A DNA stretch of 64,000 bases, taken from Novosphingobium huizhouense. GTDB lineage: Bacteria; Pseudomonadota; Alphaproteobacteria; Sphingomonadales; Sphingomonadaceae. The position numbers and the translations under genes are program-made. This document shows, one piece after another, positions 1 to 9,893 of the stretch. Under the pieces are notes generated by a model. It saw nothing but the letters and a program-made list of their open reading frames with translations. It was not told the DNA's origin and ran no database searches. The DNA lies in the NCBI RefSeq assembly GCF_020179475.1, contig NZ_JAILXZ010000004.1, forward strand, positions 158,147-222,146, in the 5' to 3' direction. Numbering within the stretch: the first letter of the stretch is position 1; every line of letters starts with the position of its first letter.

Positions 1-1
1 G

Positions 2-2326
2 GCCACGACCATCGAGGGCGTCGGCCTCGCCGAGATCGCCGAGGAAACCGTGCGTCGCCACGCGGCGGCCTATGGCGATAACCCGATCTACCGGAAGATG
101 CTCGACGTGGGCGGCATGTACCAGCTGCGCCTGCGCGGCGAGGAACACGCCTGGACCGCGGGCAACATCGCCAACCTGCAGCACGCGGTGCGCGGCAACA
201 TTCCTGAAAAGTACAAGGAATTCGCCGAAAGCATCAACGAGCAGTCGGAGCGGATGCTGACGATCCGCGGTCTGATGGAGCTCAAGAAGGCCGACCAGCC
301 GATCTCGATCGACGAGGTCGAGCCGGCGAGCGAGATCGTCAAGCGCTTCGCCACCGGCGCGATGAGCTACGGCTCGATCAGCTGGGAAGCTCACACCACG
401 CTGGCGCTGGCGATGAACCGCATCGGCGGCAAGTCGAATACCGGTGAAGGCGGCGAGGATCCGGCGCGTTTCACGCCGCTCGCCAACGGCGATTCGATGC
501 GCTCGGCGATCAAGCAGGTGGCCTCGGGACGCTTCGGCGTGACCGCGGAATACTTGGTCAATGCCGACGACGTGCAGATCAAGATGGCGCAGGGCGCAAA
601 GCCCGGCGAAGGTGGCCAGCTGCCGGGTGACAAGGTTGACAAGACCATCGGCAAGACCCGGCACTCGACCCCCGGCGTCGGCCTGATCAGCCCGCCGCCG
701 CACCACGACATCTATTCGATCGAGGACCTCGCGCAGCTCATTCACGATCTCAAGAACGTGAACACGGCAGCGCGCATCTCGGTCAAGCTGGTGTCCGAAG
801 TGGGCGTCGGCACCGTGGCCGCCGGCGTATCGAAGGCACGCGCGGACCACGTGACGATCTCGGGCTACGAAGGCGGCACCGGCGCATCGCCGCTGACCTC
901 GCTGACGCACGCGGGCAGCCCGTGGGAAATCGGTCTTGCCGAAACCCAGCAGACGCTGCTGCTCAACAACCTGCGCTCGCGCATATGCGTGCAGGCCGAT
1001 GGCGGCCTGCGCACGGGTCGTGACGTCGCCGTCGCCGCGTTGCTCGGCGCCGACGAGTTCGGCTTTGCCACCGCGCCGCTGATCGCGGCTGGGTGCATCA
1101 TGATGCGCAAGTGCCATCTCAACACCTGCCCGGTGGGCGTCGCGACCCAGGACCCCGTCCTGCGCGCCCGCTTCACCGGCCAGCCCGAGCACGTGATCAA
1201 CTACTTCTTCTTCGTCGCCGAAGAGCTGCGGGCGATCATGGCCGAGATGGGCTTCCGCACGGTCGCCGAAATGGTCGGCCGGGTCGACCGGCTCGACGTC
1301 AAGAAGGCGGTCACGCACTGGAAGGCGCAGGGCATCGACCTGTCGAAGCTGCTGCACAAGGTCGAGCCGGTCGCCGGCACGACGCTCAACTGGAGCGGCC
1401 GGCAGGATCACGGGCTCGAAGCCGCGCTCGACAACGACCTGATCGCGGCGGCCAAGCCTGCGCTCGACAACGGCGAGGCGGTGCGCATCGAGCGCAGCGT
1501 GATCAACGTCAACCGCACCGTCGGCGCCATGCTCTCGGGCGAGGTGGCGCGCCGTTATGGCCACCGCGGCCTGCCGGACAACACCATCGCCATCTCGTTC
1601 AAGGGCGTGGCCGGGCAGTCGTTCGGCGCGTTCCTCGCGCATGGCGTCACGCTCGACCTCGTCGGCGACGCCAATGACTATGTCGGCAAGGGTCTGTCGG
1701 GCGGTCGGGTGATCGTGCGTCCGCCGGCGCACGTCGAGCGCGAGGCCGCCGACAACATCATCGTCGGCAACACCGTACTCTACGGCGCGATCGCGGGTGA
1801 GGCCTACTTCAATGGCGTTGCCGGCGAACGCTTCGCGGTGCGCAACTCGGGCGCCGTCGCAGTGGTCGAAGGCACCGGTGACCACGGCTGCGAGTACATG
1901 ACCGGCGGTGTCGTCGCCGTGCTCGGCAAGACCGGGCGCAACTTCGCGGCCGGCATGTCGGGCGGCGTCGCCTACGTCTACGACGTCGACGGCACCTTCG
2001 CACAGCTCGTCAACCCGGCGATGGTCGACCTGCTGCCGGTTTCGGCCGAGCGCGACGAGGACGAGGGGACTGGCCGTCCGCAGCAACGTGGGGTCGACGT
2101 CAACGACTACGGCATGGGCGACATGCTGCGTCATGATGCCGAGCGCCTGCGCGTGCTGGTCGAGCGCCACCTGCTCCACACCGGCAGCAAGCGGGCGCGC
2201 GCCATCCTCGACAACTGGGCCGAGGAACTGCCGCGTTTCGTCAAGGTCATGCCGCGCGACTATGCGCGCGCGCTTCGCCAGATGGAGGCCGAGCGCCTCG
2301 CTGCCGCCTCGGTCGCGGCGGAATAA
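2..2326 (+). CDS. gltB: Glutamate synthase [NADPH] large subunit, 3' part (partial)
   Basis: The gene runs in from the left edge, and about 774 C-terminal residues are present. The large subunit makes glutamate from 2-oxoglutarate and glutamine-derived ammonia in the cytoplasm, paired with GltD. Visible are the FMN-binding synthase barrel ([31 protein letters not shown]), the cysteine cluster for the 3Fe-4S centre ([15 protein letters not shown]) and the C-terminal GXGXG beta-helix domain rich in G-x-x-G repeats (roughly positions 1480-2080). The N-terminal glutaminase domain lies outside the window. gltD follows after 13 bases, as in most proteobacterial gltBD operons. Identification is secure. 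Confidence 0.97.
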   Translation, partial: ATTIEGVGLAEIAEETVRRHAAAYGDNPIYRKMLDVGGMYQLRLRGEEHAWTAGNIANLQHAVRGNIPEKYKEFAESINEQSERMLTIRGLMELKKADQPISIDEVEPASEIVKRFATGAMSYGSISWEAHTTLALAMNRIGGKSNTGEGGEDPARFTPLANGDSMRSAIKQVASGRFGVTAEYLVNADDVQIKMAQGAKPGEGGQLPGDKVDKTIGKTRHSTPGVGLISPPPHHDIYSIEDLAQLIHDLKNVNTAARISVKLVSEVGVGTVAAGVSKARADHVTISGYEGGTGASPLTSLTHAGSPWEIGLAETQQTLLLNNLRSRICVQADGGLRTGRDVAVAALLGADEFGFATAPLIAAGCIMMRKCHLNTCPVGVATQDPVLRARFTGQPEHVINYFFFVAEELRAIMAEMGFRTVAEMVGRVDRLDVKKAVTHWKAQGIDLSKLLHKVEPVAGTTLNWSGRQDHGLEAALDNDLIAAAKPALDNGEAVRIERSVINVNRTVGAMLSGEVARRYGHRGLPDNTIAISFKGVAGQSFGAFLAHGVTLDLVGDANDYVGKGLSGGRVIVRPPAHVEREAADNIIVGNTVLYGAIAGEAYFNGVAGERFAVRNSGAVAVVEGTGDHGCEYMTGGVVAVLGKTGRNFAAGMSGGVAYVYDVDGTFAQLVNPAMVDLLPVSAERDEDEGTGRPQQRGVDVNDYGMGDMLRHDAERLRVLVERHLLHTGSKRARAILDNWAEELPRFVKVMPRDYARALRQMEAERLAAASVAAE

Positions 2327-2339
2327 GGATTAGATACCA

Positions 2340-3773
2340 ATGGGCAAGGCAACCGGCTTTCTCGAACTCGACCGCAAGGACCGGAGCTACGACGCTCCGG
2401 CCGAGCGTCTCAAGCACTACCGCGAATTCATCGTGCCCCACGACGAAGCAGGGCTGAAGGGCCAGGCCTCGCGCTGCATGAACTGCGGCATTCCGTACTG
2501 CCACAACGGCTGTCCGGTGAACAACCAGATCCCCGACTGGAACCACCTGGTCTATGAGAACGACTGGCGCGAGGCGCTCGACAATCTCCATTCGACCAAC
2601 AACTTCCCGGAATTCACTGGGCGGATCTGCCCCGCCCCGTGCGAGGCGGCCTGCACGCTCAACATCATCGACCAGCCGGTCACGATCAAGTCGATCGAAT
2701 GCGCGATCGTCGACAAGGGCTGGAAGGAAGGCTGGATCGCACCGCAGGTTCCGGCGAAGAAGACGGGCAAGTCCGTGGCCGTGGTCGGCTCGGGTCCGGC
2801 CGGCCTTGCCGCGGCGCAGCAACTGGCGCGCGCTGGGCACTCGGTCACGGTGTTCGAGAAGAACGACCGTCTCGGCGGGCTGCTGCGTTACGGCATTCCC
2901 GACTTCAAGATGGAAAAGCACCTGATCAACCGGCGCGCGATGCAGATGGAAGCCGAAGGCGTCCAGTTCCGCACCAGCACCGAAGTGGGCGTCACCGTCT
3001 CGTTCGGCAGCCTGCAGGAAAACTTCGACGCGGTGGTGCTGGCGGGCGGCGCCGAGGATCCGCGCGGGCTCGCCATTCCGGGCGCCGAGCTGCCGAGCGT
3101 GCGCATGGCGATGGAGTTCCTGACCCAGCAGAACAAGCGCAACGCCGGCGACGACGAACTGCGCGCCGCGCCGCGCGGCTCGCTGCTCGCCACCGGCAAG
3201 CATGTCGTGGTGATCGGCGGCGGCGACACCGGGTCTGACTGCGTCGGCACTTCGAACCGGCAGGGCGCGCTCTCGGTCACCCAGCTCGAGATCATGCCCA
3301 AGCCGCCCGAAAAGGAGGACAAGGCGCTGAGCTGGCCGAACTGGCCGCTCAAGCTGCGCACCTCGTCGAGCCACGAGGAAGGATGCGAGCGCGAATTCGC
3401 CGTGCTGACCAAGCGCGTCGTCGGCGAGAACGACGTGTCGGGCCTCGAATGCGTCCGCGTCGAATGGATCGATGGCAAGATGCAGGAAGTGCCCGGCAGC
3501 GAGTTCACGCTGCAGGCGGACCTGATCCTGCTCGCGATGGGCTTCGTCGGCCCGCGCAAGCAGGGCCTGCTCGAGCAGGCAGGCGTCGAGCTCGATCCGC
3601 GCGGAAACGTCAAGGGGAACGTCGTCGACTACAAGACCAGCGTCGATAACGTCTTCGCCTGCGGCGACATGCGCCGCGGCCAGAGCTTGGTGGTCTGGGC
3701 GATCCGCGAAGGTCGCCAGTGCGCCCGCGCGGTCGACGAGGCGCTGATGGGCGTGTCGGAACTGCCGCGCTGA
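2340..3773 (+). CDS. gltD: Glutamate synthase [NADPH] small subunit
   Basis: This 477-residue flavoprotein passes electrons from NADPH through FAD and iron-sulfur clusters to GltB. The N-terminal cysteine motifs [14 protein letters not shown] and CPAPCEAAC (about residues 45-105) bind 4Fe-4S clusters. A first Rossmann motif, [13 protein letters not shown] (about residue 150), binds FAD and a second, [12 protein letters not shown] (about 290), binds NADPH. The C-terminal [17 protein letters not shown] is typical of the family. Length is normal. It lies 13 bases after gltB and is followed by a strong GC-rich hairpin, so gltBD probably end as one transcript. Confidence 0.97.
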   Translation: MGKATGFLELDRKDRSYDAPAERLKHYREFIVPHDEAGLKGQASRCMNCGIPYCHNGCPVNNQIPDWNHLVYENDWREALDNLHSTNNFPEFTGRICPAPCEAACTLNIIDQPVTIKSIECAIVDKGWKEGWIAPQVPAKKTGKSVAVVGSGPAGLAAAQQLARAGHSVTVFEKNDRLGGLLRYGIPDFKMEKHLINRRAMQMEAEGVQFRTSTEVGVTVSFGSLQENFDAVVLAGGAEDPRGLAIPGAELPSVRMAMEFLTQQNKRNAGDDELRAAPRGSLLATGKHVVVIGGGDTGSDCVGTSNRQGALSVTQLEIMPKPPEKEDKALSWPNWPLKLRTSSSHEEGCEREFAVLTKRVVGENDVSGLECVRVEWIDGKMQEVPGSEFTLQADLILLAMGFVGPRKQGLLEQAGVELDPRGNVKGNVVDYKTSVDNVFACGDMRRGQSLVVWAIREGRQCARAVDEALMGVSELPR

Positions 3774-3796
3774 CGCGCTGACGCGCAGGCACGAGA

Positions 3797-3823
3797 GGGG
3801 AGCCGCGCCTCGGCGCGCTCCCC
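3797..3823 (+). terminator. Hairpin terminator after gltBD
   Basis: A near-perfect inverted repeat (GGGGAGC-CGCGCC and GGCGCG-CTCCCC, one bulge, three-base loop) lies between the convergent gltD and muramidase genes. There is no clear T run on either side, so it may need Rho or act as a two-way stop. Confidence 0.6.
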
Positions 3824-3846
3824 GTCCTGTCGTCCCGGATCGACGC

Positions 3847-4497
3847 TCACATGTGCGCGGCGAGCTTGGTATGGTAGGCGTACTTTTCGTATTTCCCGCC
3901 ATTGTACCCCTTGGCAAAGGCCCTGCAGGTCTCGGGGTCGGACGAGATCGCCTTCATTTCGTCCTGAAGATGGTTGTGCTCGATGTAGCGGCACAGAAGC
4001 TCGTAATGGGTGGCTTCCGATGCGACGGTCGAGAAGGCCAGCGCGAAGGGCGAATCGTAATGGAAGGCCGCCCAATACTCGCCCATTACCTGAAACTTGC
4101 CCCACGAGCAGGACATGAACGCCGCATCGACCGAACCGGTGACGATGGCGCCGACCAGCTTGTCCCAGCTGCTGGTTTCGTAGCCCCCCGACAAGGGATT
4201 GCTGAAGGTGCTGACCGAGTACCTGCCGCCGGTGAAGGTGTGGAACTTGTGTCGTTCGAACAGGATCTTCGGCTTCCCCGAAGCATCGAAGCCCGCACCG
4301 CCGGCCTCCACCGCGGCGACGGCGGCGAGTTGCTTGACCGAAACGCCCAGCCTGTCCGCCACCTTCTGCGCTTCGTCGGCCGAAAGTTTTGCCGGGTGCG
4401 GGTTGGTGAAGGCGCTGATCAGCGCGGCGCGTGACTTCTCACCCCAGATGCCGTCGGGCTTGGCTCCCACGGCCTTCTGCAGATCGACGATGTTCAT
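3847..4497 (-). CDS. N-acetylmuramidase family protein (DUF3380 type) with peptidoglycan-binding N-terminus
   Basis: This 216-residue protein starts with a short peptidoglycan-binding-like segment (LQKAVGAKPDGIWGEKSRAAL, about residues 7-27). The catalytic domain follows and carries family signatures: AVEAGGAGF with the probable catalytic Glu near residue 63, FERHKFH, SCSWGKFQVMG and YNGG near the C-terminus. Such enzymes cut the glycan strand of peptidoglycan and are best known as phage endolysins. No holin, spanin or other phage gene flanks it and there is no obvious signal peptide. It lies 129 bases downstream of ung on the same strand. A domesticated phage lysin is likely; function in this host is inferred. 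Confidence 0.85.
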   Translation of the reverse strand: MNIVDLQKAVGAKPDGIWGEKSRAALISAFTNPHPAKLSADEAQKVADRLGVSVKQLAAVAAVEAGGAGFDASGKPKILFERHKFHTFTGGRYSVSTFSNPLSGGYETSSWDKLVGAIVTGSVDAAFMSCSWGKFQVMGEYWAAFHYDSPFALAFSTVASEATHYELLCRYIEHNHLQDEMKAISSDPETCRAFAKGYNGGKYEKYAYHTKLAAHM

Positions 4498-4626
4498 GGG
4501 TATCTCCCCTCGACTCCAAGTCGAGACGAAGAATGATCCCGAATCCGCAAAGCGTAAAGGCGTTGTTCTTCTTCGCGGTAATCAATCCCGGAAGTAATTG
4601 ATCGGGCGATGTCTTTTTTCGTTCTG

Positions 4627-5310
4627 TCAGATCCGCCAGTCGATCGTGCCGCGGCCATGGCTTTCGAGAAAGGCATTGGCCTGGCTGAAATGGCGCGATC
4701 CGAACCAGCCTGCATGGGCTGACAGCGGACTGGGATGGGGCGCGCGCAGCACGAGATGGTGCCCGCCCCCCAGTTCCGCGATGCGCGCGCCCTTCTTCTG
4801 GGCATGACTGCCCCAGAGCAGGAAGACGCTGGGGGCCGGCGCCTTCGCAACCGCAGCAACGATCGCGTCGGTGATTTCCTCCCACCCGCGTTTCTGATGG
4901 GAGCCCGGCCGGCCTGCCTCTACCGTCAGGGCGTTGTTGAGCAGCAGGACCCCCTGCCGTGCCCAGCCTTCGAGATTGCCGTGCGCGGGCCGCGGCAAGG
5001 CGAGGTCCGCAGCCAGCTCCTTGTGGATGTTGACCAGGCTCGGCGGCGCCTTCACGCCGTGCCGGACGGAAAACGCAAGGCCATGCGCCTGCCCAGCCCC
5101 GTGATAGGGATCCTGCCCCAGAATCACCGCTCTGACCGCTTCGGGTGGGGTCAGAGCCAACGCCGAGAGGCGCTCGGCCGGCGGCGGATAGACGAGCTTG
5201 CCAGCCCGTTCCTCGCGAGCGAGGAAGGCGGAAATGCGTTCCAGCGCCGTCGCGTCGAGGAGCGGAGCGAGCGTTTCGCGCCAGGGTTCGGGAACGGATA
5301 TCGCTGCCAT
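4627..5310 (-). CDS. ung: Uracil-DNA glycosylase (family 1)
   Basis: This 227-residue enzyme removes uracil from DNA to start base-excision repair. The water-activating motif GQDPYHGAGQAHGLAFS (catalytic Asp) is present, as are LLNNALTV and the C-terminal DNA-intercalation loop HPSPLSAHAGWFGS. Length fits family 1. It reads away from ugd, with about 140 bases between the two starts that must hold both promoters. Confidence 0.97.
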   Translation of the reverse strand: MAAISVPEPWRETLAPLLDATALERISAFLAREERAGKLVYPPPAERLSALALTPPEAVRAVILGQDPYHGAGQAHGLAFSVRHGVKAPPSLVNIHKELAADLALPRPAHGNLEGWARQGVLLLNNALTVEAGRPGSHQKRGWEEITDAIVAAVAKAPAPSVFLLWGSHAQKKGARIAELGGGHHLVLRAPHPSPLSAHAGWFGSRHFSQANAFLESHGRGTIDWRI

Positions 5311-5448
5311 CGCTTTGCGCGGTAGCGCTGCAGGTGTGGCCGGTGCAATCCTCGCAGGGTTGCTCCGCTTCTGAACAATCCCTAATGCTGCGCTGCGAAG
5401 AAACTTTCCGGCGGCGCGTGCCGCACAGCATCAGCCGAGGGACTGCGA

Positions 5449-6753
5449 ATGAAGATCGCGATGGTTGGGTCGGGCTATGTCGGCCTCGTATCCGGGGCTT
5501 GCCTTGCCGATTTCGGGCATGACGTCGTGTGCATCGACAAGGATGCGGGCAAGATCGAACGGCTCCACCAGGGCATCATGCCGATCTTCGAGCCTGGGCT
5601 CGCCGAACTCGTCGGCTCCAATGTCAAGGCGGGGCGCCTTTCGTTCTCGACCGACCTTGCCAGCGCGATCGAAGGGGCGCAGGCCATCTTCATCGCGGTG
5701 GGCACGCCGTCGCGCCGCGGGGACGGCCACGCCGATCTCAGCTACGTCTATGCCGTGGCGCAGGAAGTGGCCGACAACCTGCGCACCCCCGCCGTCGTCG
5801 TGACCAAGTCGACCGTCCCGGTCGGCACCGGCGACGAGGTCGAGCGGATCATCCGCGATTCGGGCACGACCACGCAGTTCGCGGTGGTCTCCAACCCGGA
5901 GTTCCTGCGCGAAGGCGCCGCGATCGGCGACTTCAAGAGGCCCGACCGCATCGTCATCGGCGCGGAGGACGATTGGGCGCGCAGCGTGATGAGCGAAGTC
6001 TATCGCCCGCTGTTCCTCAACAAGGCGCCGATCCTGTTCACCAGCCGCCGCAGCTCGGAACTGATCAAGTATGCTGCGAACGCCTTCCTGGCGACCAAGA
6101 TCACCTTCATCAACGAGATGGCCGACTTGTGCGAGAAGGTCGGCGGAGACGTCCAGGACGTGGCGCGCGGCATCGGCCTCGACGGGCGGATCGGCGCGAA
6201 GTTCCTGCACGCCGGGCCCGGCTATGGCGGCTCGTGCTTCCCCAAGGACACGCTCGCGCTGCTGAAGACCGCCGAGGACTACAACAGCCCGGTAAGGATC
6301 GTCGAGGCGGTCGTTCACGTGAACGATTCGCGCAAGCGCGCGATGGGTCGCAAGGTGATCGAAGCGCTGGGCGGCGAAGCGCGCGGCAAGCGTATCGCCC
6401 TGCTCGGCCTGACCTTCAAGCCCAACACCGACGACATGCGCGATGCCCCGTCCATTGCCATCGTGCAGGCGCTGCAGGATGCTGGCGCGGAGGTTGTCGC
6501 CTACGATCCCGAAGGCATGGAGATCGCGGCGCCGATGCTGCCCGACGTCGCCATGGCGACGGGCACCTACGACGCGGTGACCGGGGCCGACGCGGTGGTC
6601 CTGGTCACCGAGTGGGACGCCTTCCGCGGCATCGACCTCGATCGCGTCGGGCAGCTGGTCAAGGGCAAGGTGCTGGTCGACTTGCGCAACGTGTTCAATC
6701 CGGCCGAAGTTCGCGCGGCGGGGTTCACCTACTCGAGCGTCGGACGCCCCTGA
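5449..6753 (+). CDS. ugd: UDP-glucose 6-dehydrogenase
   Basis: This 434-residue enzyme oxidises UDP-glucose to UDP-glucuronate, a precursor for acidic exopolysaccharide. The N-terminal Rossmann motif GSGYVGLVSGACLADFGHDV binds NAD. The catalytic cysteine is Cys263 in GPGYGGSCFPKDT. LGLTFKPNTDDMRDAPS marks the C-terminal UDP-binding domain. It is the first of several sugar-nucleotide genes in this window (gmd, fcl, galU) and probably serves the same surface-glycan pathway, although the lpt genes lie between. Confidence 0.97.
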   Translation: MKIAMVGSGYVGLVSGACLADFGHDVVCIDKDAGKIERLHQGIMPIFEPGLAELVGSNVKAGRLSFSTDLASAIEGAQAIFIAVGTPSRRGDGHADLSYVYAVAQEVADNLRTPAVVVTKSTVPVGTGDEVERIIRDSGTTTQFAVVSNPEFLREGAAIGDFKRPDRIVIGAEDDWARSVMSEVYRPLFLNKAPILFTSRRSSELIKYAANAFLATKITFINEMADLCEKVGGDVQDVARGIGLDGRIGAKFLHAGPGYGGSCFPKDTLALLKTAEDYNSPVRIVEAVVHVNDSRKRAMGRKVIEALGGEARGKRIALLGLTFKPNTDDMRDAPSIAIVQALQDAGAEVVAYDPEGMEIAAPMLPDVAMATGTYDAVTGADAVVLVTEWDAFRGIDLDRVGQLVKGKVLVDLRNVFNPAEVRAAGFTYSSVGRP

Positions 6754-6777
6754 GGGCGGGCAACCGGGCGAGGCCGT

Positions 6778-6796
6778 CGGCAAGCGTCCCTTGCCG
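6778..6796 (+). terminator. Possible terminator after ugd
   Basis: The inverted repeat CGGCAAG-cgtcc-CTTGCCG is a perfect 7-bp stem with a 5-base loop, 25 bases after the ugd stop. No T tract follows, so termination is only a suggestion. Confidence 0.35.
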
Positions 6797-6825
6797 AGGC
6801 CGTCGTCAGGGCTTAAGTGCCGGGG

Positions 6826-7443
6826 ATGGCTGTTTACCTCCACGAAGAAGACCTGCCCGCCGATTGCCTCGCGCCGGGGGCCGTTGCCGTCGATACCGAG
6901 ACGATGGGTCTGGTCACCACGCGCGACCGCTTGTGCCTGGTGCAGATTTCCGATGGCCGGGGGGACGAACATCTCGTGCGCTTCGGCGTCGGGAGCACCT
7001 ACGATGCGCCGCAGCTCAAGGCGGTGCTCGCAGACCCCGCGCGGGTGAAGCTGTTCCACTTCGCGCGCTTCGATCTCGCCGCCATCCAGCACTACCTCGG
7101 GGTGATGGCGACGCCCGTGTTCTGCACCAAGATCGCGAGCAAGCTGGTGCGGACCTATACCGACCGGCACGGCCTCAAGGATCTGGTGCGCGAACTGCTC
7201 GGCAAGGAGATCTCCAAGCAGCAGCAGTCGAGCGACTGGGGCGGCCCGGTGCTGAGCGATGCACAGCAGGACTATGCGGCTTCCGACGTGCGCTACCTGC
7301 ACGCGATGCAGACGATCCTGGCCGAGCGGCTGGAACGCGAGGGCCGCACCGCGATTGCCCAGGCGTGCTTCGATTTCCTTCCTTCGCGCGCGCTGCTCGA
7401 TATCGCCGGCTGGGCCGATCGCGATATCTTCAGCCACGAATAG
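6826..7443 (+). CDS. rnd: Ribonuclease D-like 3'-5' exonuclease
   Basis: This 205-residue protein has only the exonuclease domain; E. coli RNase D is longer, with HRDC domains. The DEDDy residues are visible: DTETMGL (about residues 25-31), FHFARFDLAAI, and SDVRYLH with the catalytic Tyr. The single-domain form is widespread in alphaproteobacteria and trims RNA 3' ends. An in-frame GTG at 6817 would add three residues; ATG 6826 is preferred because the protein then begins MAVYLHEEDLP. lptC starts 19 bases downstream. Confidence 0.9.
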   Translation: MAVYLHEEDLPADCLAPGAVAVDTETMGLVTTRDRLCLVQISDGRGDEHLVRFGVGSTYDAPQLKAVLADPARVKLFHFARFDLAAIQHYLGVMATPVFCTKIASKLVRTYTDRHGLKDLVRELLGKEISKQQQSSDWGGPVLSDAQQDYAASDVRYLHAMQTILAERLEREGRTAIAQACFDFLPSRALLDIAGWADRDIFSHE

Positions 7444-7462
7444 TCCGGCTCCGGCGACGGGG

Positions 7463-8116
7463 ATGACCGCCAGGGCTGACCAGGTCCGTTCGCGCCGGCG
7501 CATCTTCGCAGCGCCCGGAGGCGTGCACGACCGCATCGTCCGGATCGCCGCGCGCGGCCTGCCGCTCCTCATCGGCGCGCTGCTCGCCGTGATGATCCTC
7601 GCGCCGCTCAGCCCGCGCGGGGAGATCAGCTTCCTGCTCGACCGCAACAAGGTCGCCGTCGTCCAGGACCGCCTGAAGGTGGTCAGCGCGATGTACCGCG
7701 GGCAGGACAACGACGGGCGCAATTTCTCGGTCACCGCGGGCAACGCGATCCAGCATTCGGCCGCCGACGACGTGGTCCAGATGCGCGACGTCACCGCGCG
7801 GGTCATGCTCGACAACGGACCGGCGATTCTCACCGCCAACACCGGCGGCTACAACTTCGCGCACCAGACCATCGCGGTCGATGGGCCGGTGAATTTCCAG
7901 ACCTCGGACGGCTATCGGCTGGTGACCGAGGGCAGCGACATCGACATCAACGCCAAGCGCATGGTCAGTCGCGGGCGGGTCGACGGCCGCATTCCGGCTG
8001 GCACATTCACAGCCGACAGGATAAGCGCCGATCTCGAGCAGCGCACCGTCACGCTTGTCGGCAATGCCCGCCTGCGGATGGAGCCGGGCAAGATGAAAAG
8101 TCCTACACCGCGATGA
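7463..8116 (+). CDS. lptC: LPS export ABC transporter periplasmic protein LptC
   Basis: The 217-residue protein has a single N-terminal membrane segment (about residues 28-46, LPLLIGALLAVMILAPL) and a periplasmic OstA-like domain. LptC takes lipopolysaccharide from LptBFG in the inner membrane and hands it to LptA. Recognition rests on the layout, the beta-jellyroll pattern (FSVTAGNAIQ, GYRLVTEGSDIDI) and the overlap with lptA. The open frame extends far upstream into the exonuclease gene, but ATG 7463 fits the domain start and follows a GGGG run. Confidence 0.85.
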   Translation: MTARADQVRSRRRIFAAPGGVHDRIVRIAARGLPLLIGALLAVMILAPLSPRGEISFLLDRNKVAVVQDRLKVVSAMYRGQDNDGRNFSVTAGNAIQHSAADDVVQMRDVTARVMLDNGPAILTANTGGYNFAHQTIAVDGPVNFQTSDGYRLVTEGSDIDINAKRMVSRGRVDGRIPAGTFTADRISADLEQRTVTLVGNARLRMEPGKMKSPTPR

Positions 8117-8679
8117 CGATACCCGACATGATCGAGAAGCACGGCTTCACCCGCCCCTTGCGCCTGGCAGCGTTCGGCTTTGCTGCGACGGCGATCGCCG
8201 TCGCGGGCGCGGGGCAGCTGTCGGCGCAGGCGATCGCGGCGCACAATTCCAACTCGCCGGTCAACTACGCCGCCGACCGCATCGAGCTGCAGGACAAGCA
8301 GAAGCGCGTGGTATTGAGCGGGAACGTCGACATCACGCAGGACGAGCTTCGCTTGAAGGCAGCGCGCACGACCGTGGCCTACACCGACGCCGGCGACCTC
8401 AAGATCCAGCGCATCGATGCGACCGGCGGAGTGGTCGTCACGCGCCGCGACGAGCGCGCGAGCGGCGATGCGGCGGTCTACGATTTCAACCGCAAGATCA
8501 TCACCATGGTCGGCAACGTCGCGCTGCGGCGGGCGGGTGACACGCTGAGCGGCGGGCGGCTGGTGATCGACCTCAACACCGGCATATCGAGCGTCGACGG
8601 GCGGAGCGGCGCAAGCGGCGCGGGCCCGGCCGGTGGCGGGCGGGTGACCGGAAGCTTCAGCGTCCCCAAGAAGTCCTGA
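8113..8679 (+). CDS. lptA: LptA/OstA family lipopolysaccharide transport periplasmic protein
   Basis: This 188-residue protein has a signal-like N-terminus (hydrophobic to about residue 40, then LSAQAIAAHNSNSPVN) and an OstA-type domain (AADRIELQDKQKRVVLSGNVDI, split by strand pattern; KAARTTVAYTDAG). LptA forms the periplasmic bridge that moves lipopolysaccharide to LptD. Its ATG overlaps the lptC stop by four bases, indicating translational coupling. lptB is expected next but is absent: the next gene is on the other strand. Confidence 0.88.
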   Translation: MTIPDMIEKHGFTRPLRLAAFGFAATAIAVAGAGQLSAQAIAAHNSNSPVNYAADRIELQDKQKRVVLSGNVDITQDELRLKAARTTVAYTDAGDLKIQRIDATGGVVVTRRDERASGDAAVYDFNRKIITMVGNVALRRAGDTLSGGRLVIDLNTGISSVDGRSGASGAGPAGGGRVTGSFSVPKKS

Positions 8680-8750
8680 CCGGCTACACCCGGCGGCAGC
8701 GGGTTGCTTGCGCGCCCGGATGGTGATGCAGACCGGAAGGTCGGGTCGTT

Positions 8751-9417
8751 TTAATCGAGCCAACCGTGCCCGATGTCCGCCTGGACGATGCCCTGGTGGA
8801 AGCACGTTGCGGCGAAGGCATTGCCGCAGACGTCGATCTCGACATTGCCGGGGCCGAACGCTTCCCCGAGAAGCTTAGGGGTCGAGTGGCGAGTGAACAG
8901 CCAGTACCTTGCCAGTCGGCATGACGACCGGCGAGATCGCCGGGACGGTGGCCAGGGCAACGCCGTTCGGCTTGAGGCTTCGTCCGATCTGACGGACGGC
9001 GGCCTGCAGGTCGAACACGTATTGCAGCGTCTGGGTGATGACGGTGCAATCGAACGCATCGTCGGGCAGGGTGCCGGGATTGCCGAGACCACCGAATATC
9101 GTCGCTTCGGGAGAGGGGATCGCGTTGAGCACGTCCTGGCGCTCGACATCGCGCCCGAATTCGCGACAGTAACGCGAATCCGCAACCTCGAGCACGCGCC
9201 CGCGGATGTCGGCAGCGTGGCGGGCGAGGAAGCGCTCGATGTAGAAGCGGTCCACCGGCGTGCCCCGGCTGAAGCCGTAGCCGTGGCTTACCGGGCGGAC
9301 CCGGGCGAGGTCGCCGAAGTCGATCCGCCCGGTATCGGCCAGAAGCGCGCGGTGACGCAGGGCGCGCAGGCGTGCCGCAAGCGGTCGGGGCAGGCAGCGG
9401 ACGCTGTCGTAAAGCAC
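8751..9417 (-). pseudogene. SAM-dependent methyltransferase, frameshifted
   Basis: A GTG-started frame from 9417 encodes a class I methyltransferase-like sequence (RGRVLEVADSRYCREFG as motif I, DDAFDCTVITQTLQYV as motif IV region, then SLKPNGVALATVPAIS). It then hits a stop at 8875. The family-typical continuation (YWLFTRHS, LLGEAFGPGNVEIDV, GNAFAATCF) runs on in another minus frame from about 8910 down to 8751. A single indel near 8900-8915, perhaps with loss of a few residues, explains this. The original role was probably sugar or glycan methylation, judging by the neighbouring exopolysaccharide genes. It may be a true pseudogene or a sequencing error. Confidence 0.75.
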
Positions 9418-9893
9418 GGTCGAGTGCGAGCCGATATGATTGCCGCGCAGCAGGCTCCGGTGGCTGCGCGGGCCGATGGCCTGCTCGCCGCAAAGCCACT
9501 CGCGCTGGCCCCTGCGACGTCTTTGCGCCTTACCGGCCGCGCAGCAAGCGCGTGCGGTTCGTTCTTCTACCGATGGCAGCCGTTCCGGGCTTGCCCGGCT
9601 TGCTCGCGTTTCTTATCAGCGCACTCGCGCGCAAGATTCCGCCTAGCGGTAAATCAAGTCATTGATTTGCAGGGATTTTTGCGAACGTTCGCGAATTGGT
9701 CTACTGGACCGGGGGTGCGCAAAGGCGAAAGGATACTGCGGCGATATTGCACCTCCATTTCGCAGTCGCAATGATAATTTTAAGATTTTGCAGCGATTTG
9801 TGACCCACGGTGAGGCGACATTTTGCTTGCGCTGAAGCAAATGACAGCTAGATCACTTCGCAACTGCACAAAACCCTTAGCGAAGGCGGAAGC
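9418..9893. promoter_or_regulatory. 476-bp noncoding region upstream of gmd
   Basis: No gene is supported here. From about 9640 the base composition turns AT-rich, suggesting a promoter region for gmd. Two symmetric elements stand out: AAATCAA-gtca-TTGATTT at 9651-9668 and the perfect palindrome GCGAACGTTCGC at 9681-9692. Either could be an operator. I could not place a convincing -35/-10 pair. Confidence 0.4.

Noticed and set aside
2247..3917. A 556-codon minus-strand open frame opposite gltD
   Set aside because: It is an antisense shadow of gltD, caused by high GC and few stops; the Arg/Ala/His-rich product matches no family.
5431..7842. An 803-codon minus-strand open frame opposite ugd and the exonuclease gene
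   Set aside because: It covers several well-supported plus-strand genes and has only low-complexity antisense-type sequence.
9681..9692. LexA/SOS box upstream of gmd
   Set aside because: The palindrome GCGAACGTTCGC does not have the GTTC-N7-GTTC layout of alphaproteobacterial LexA sites.
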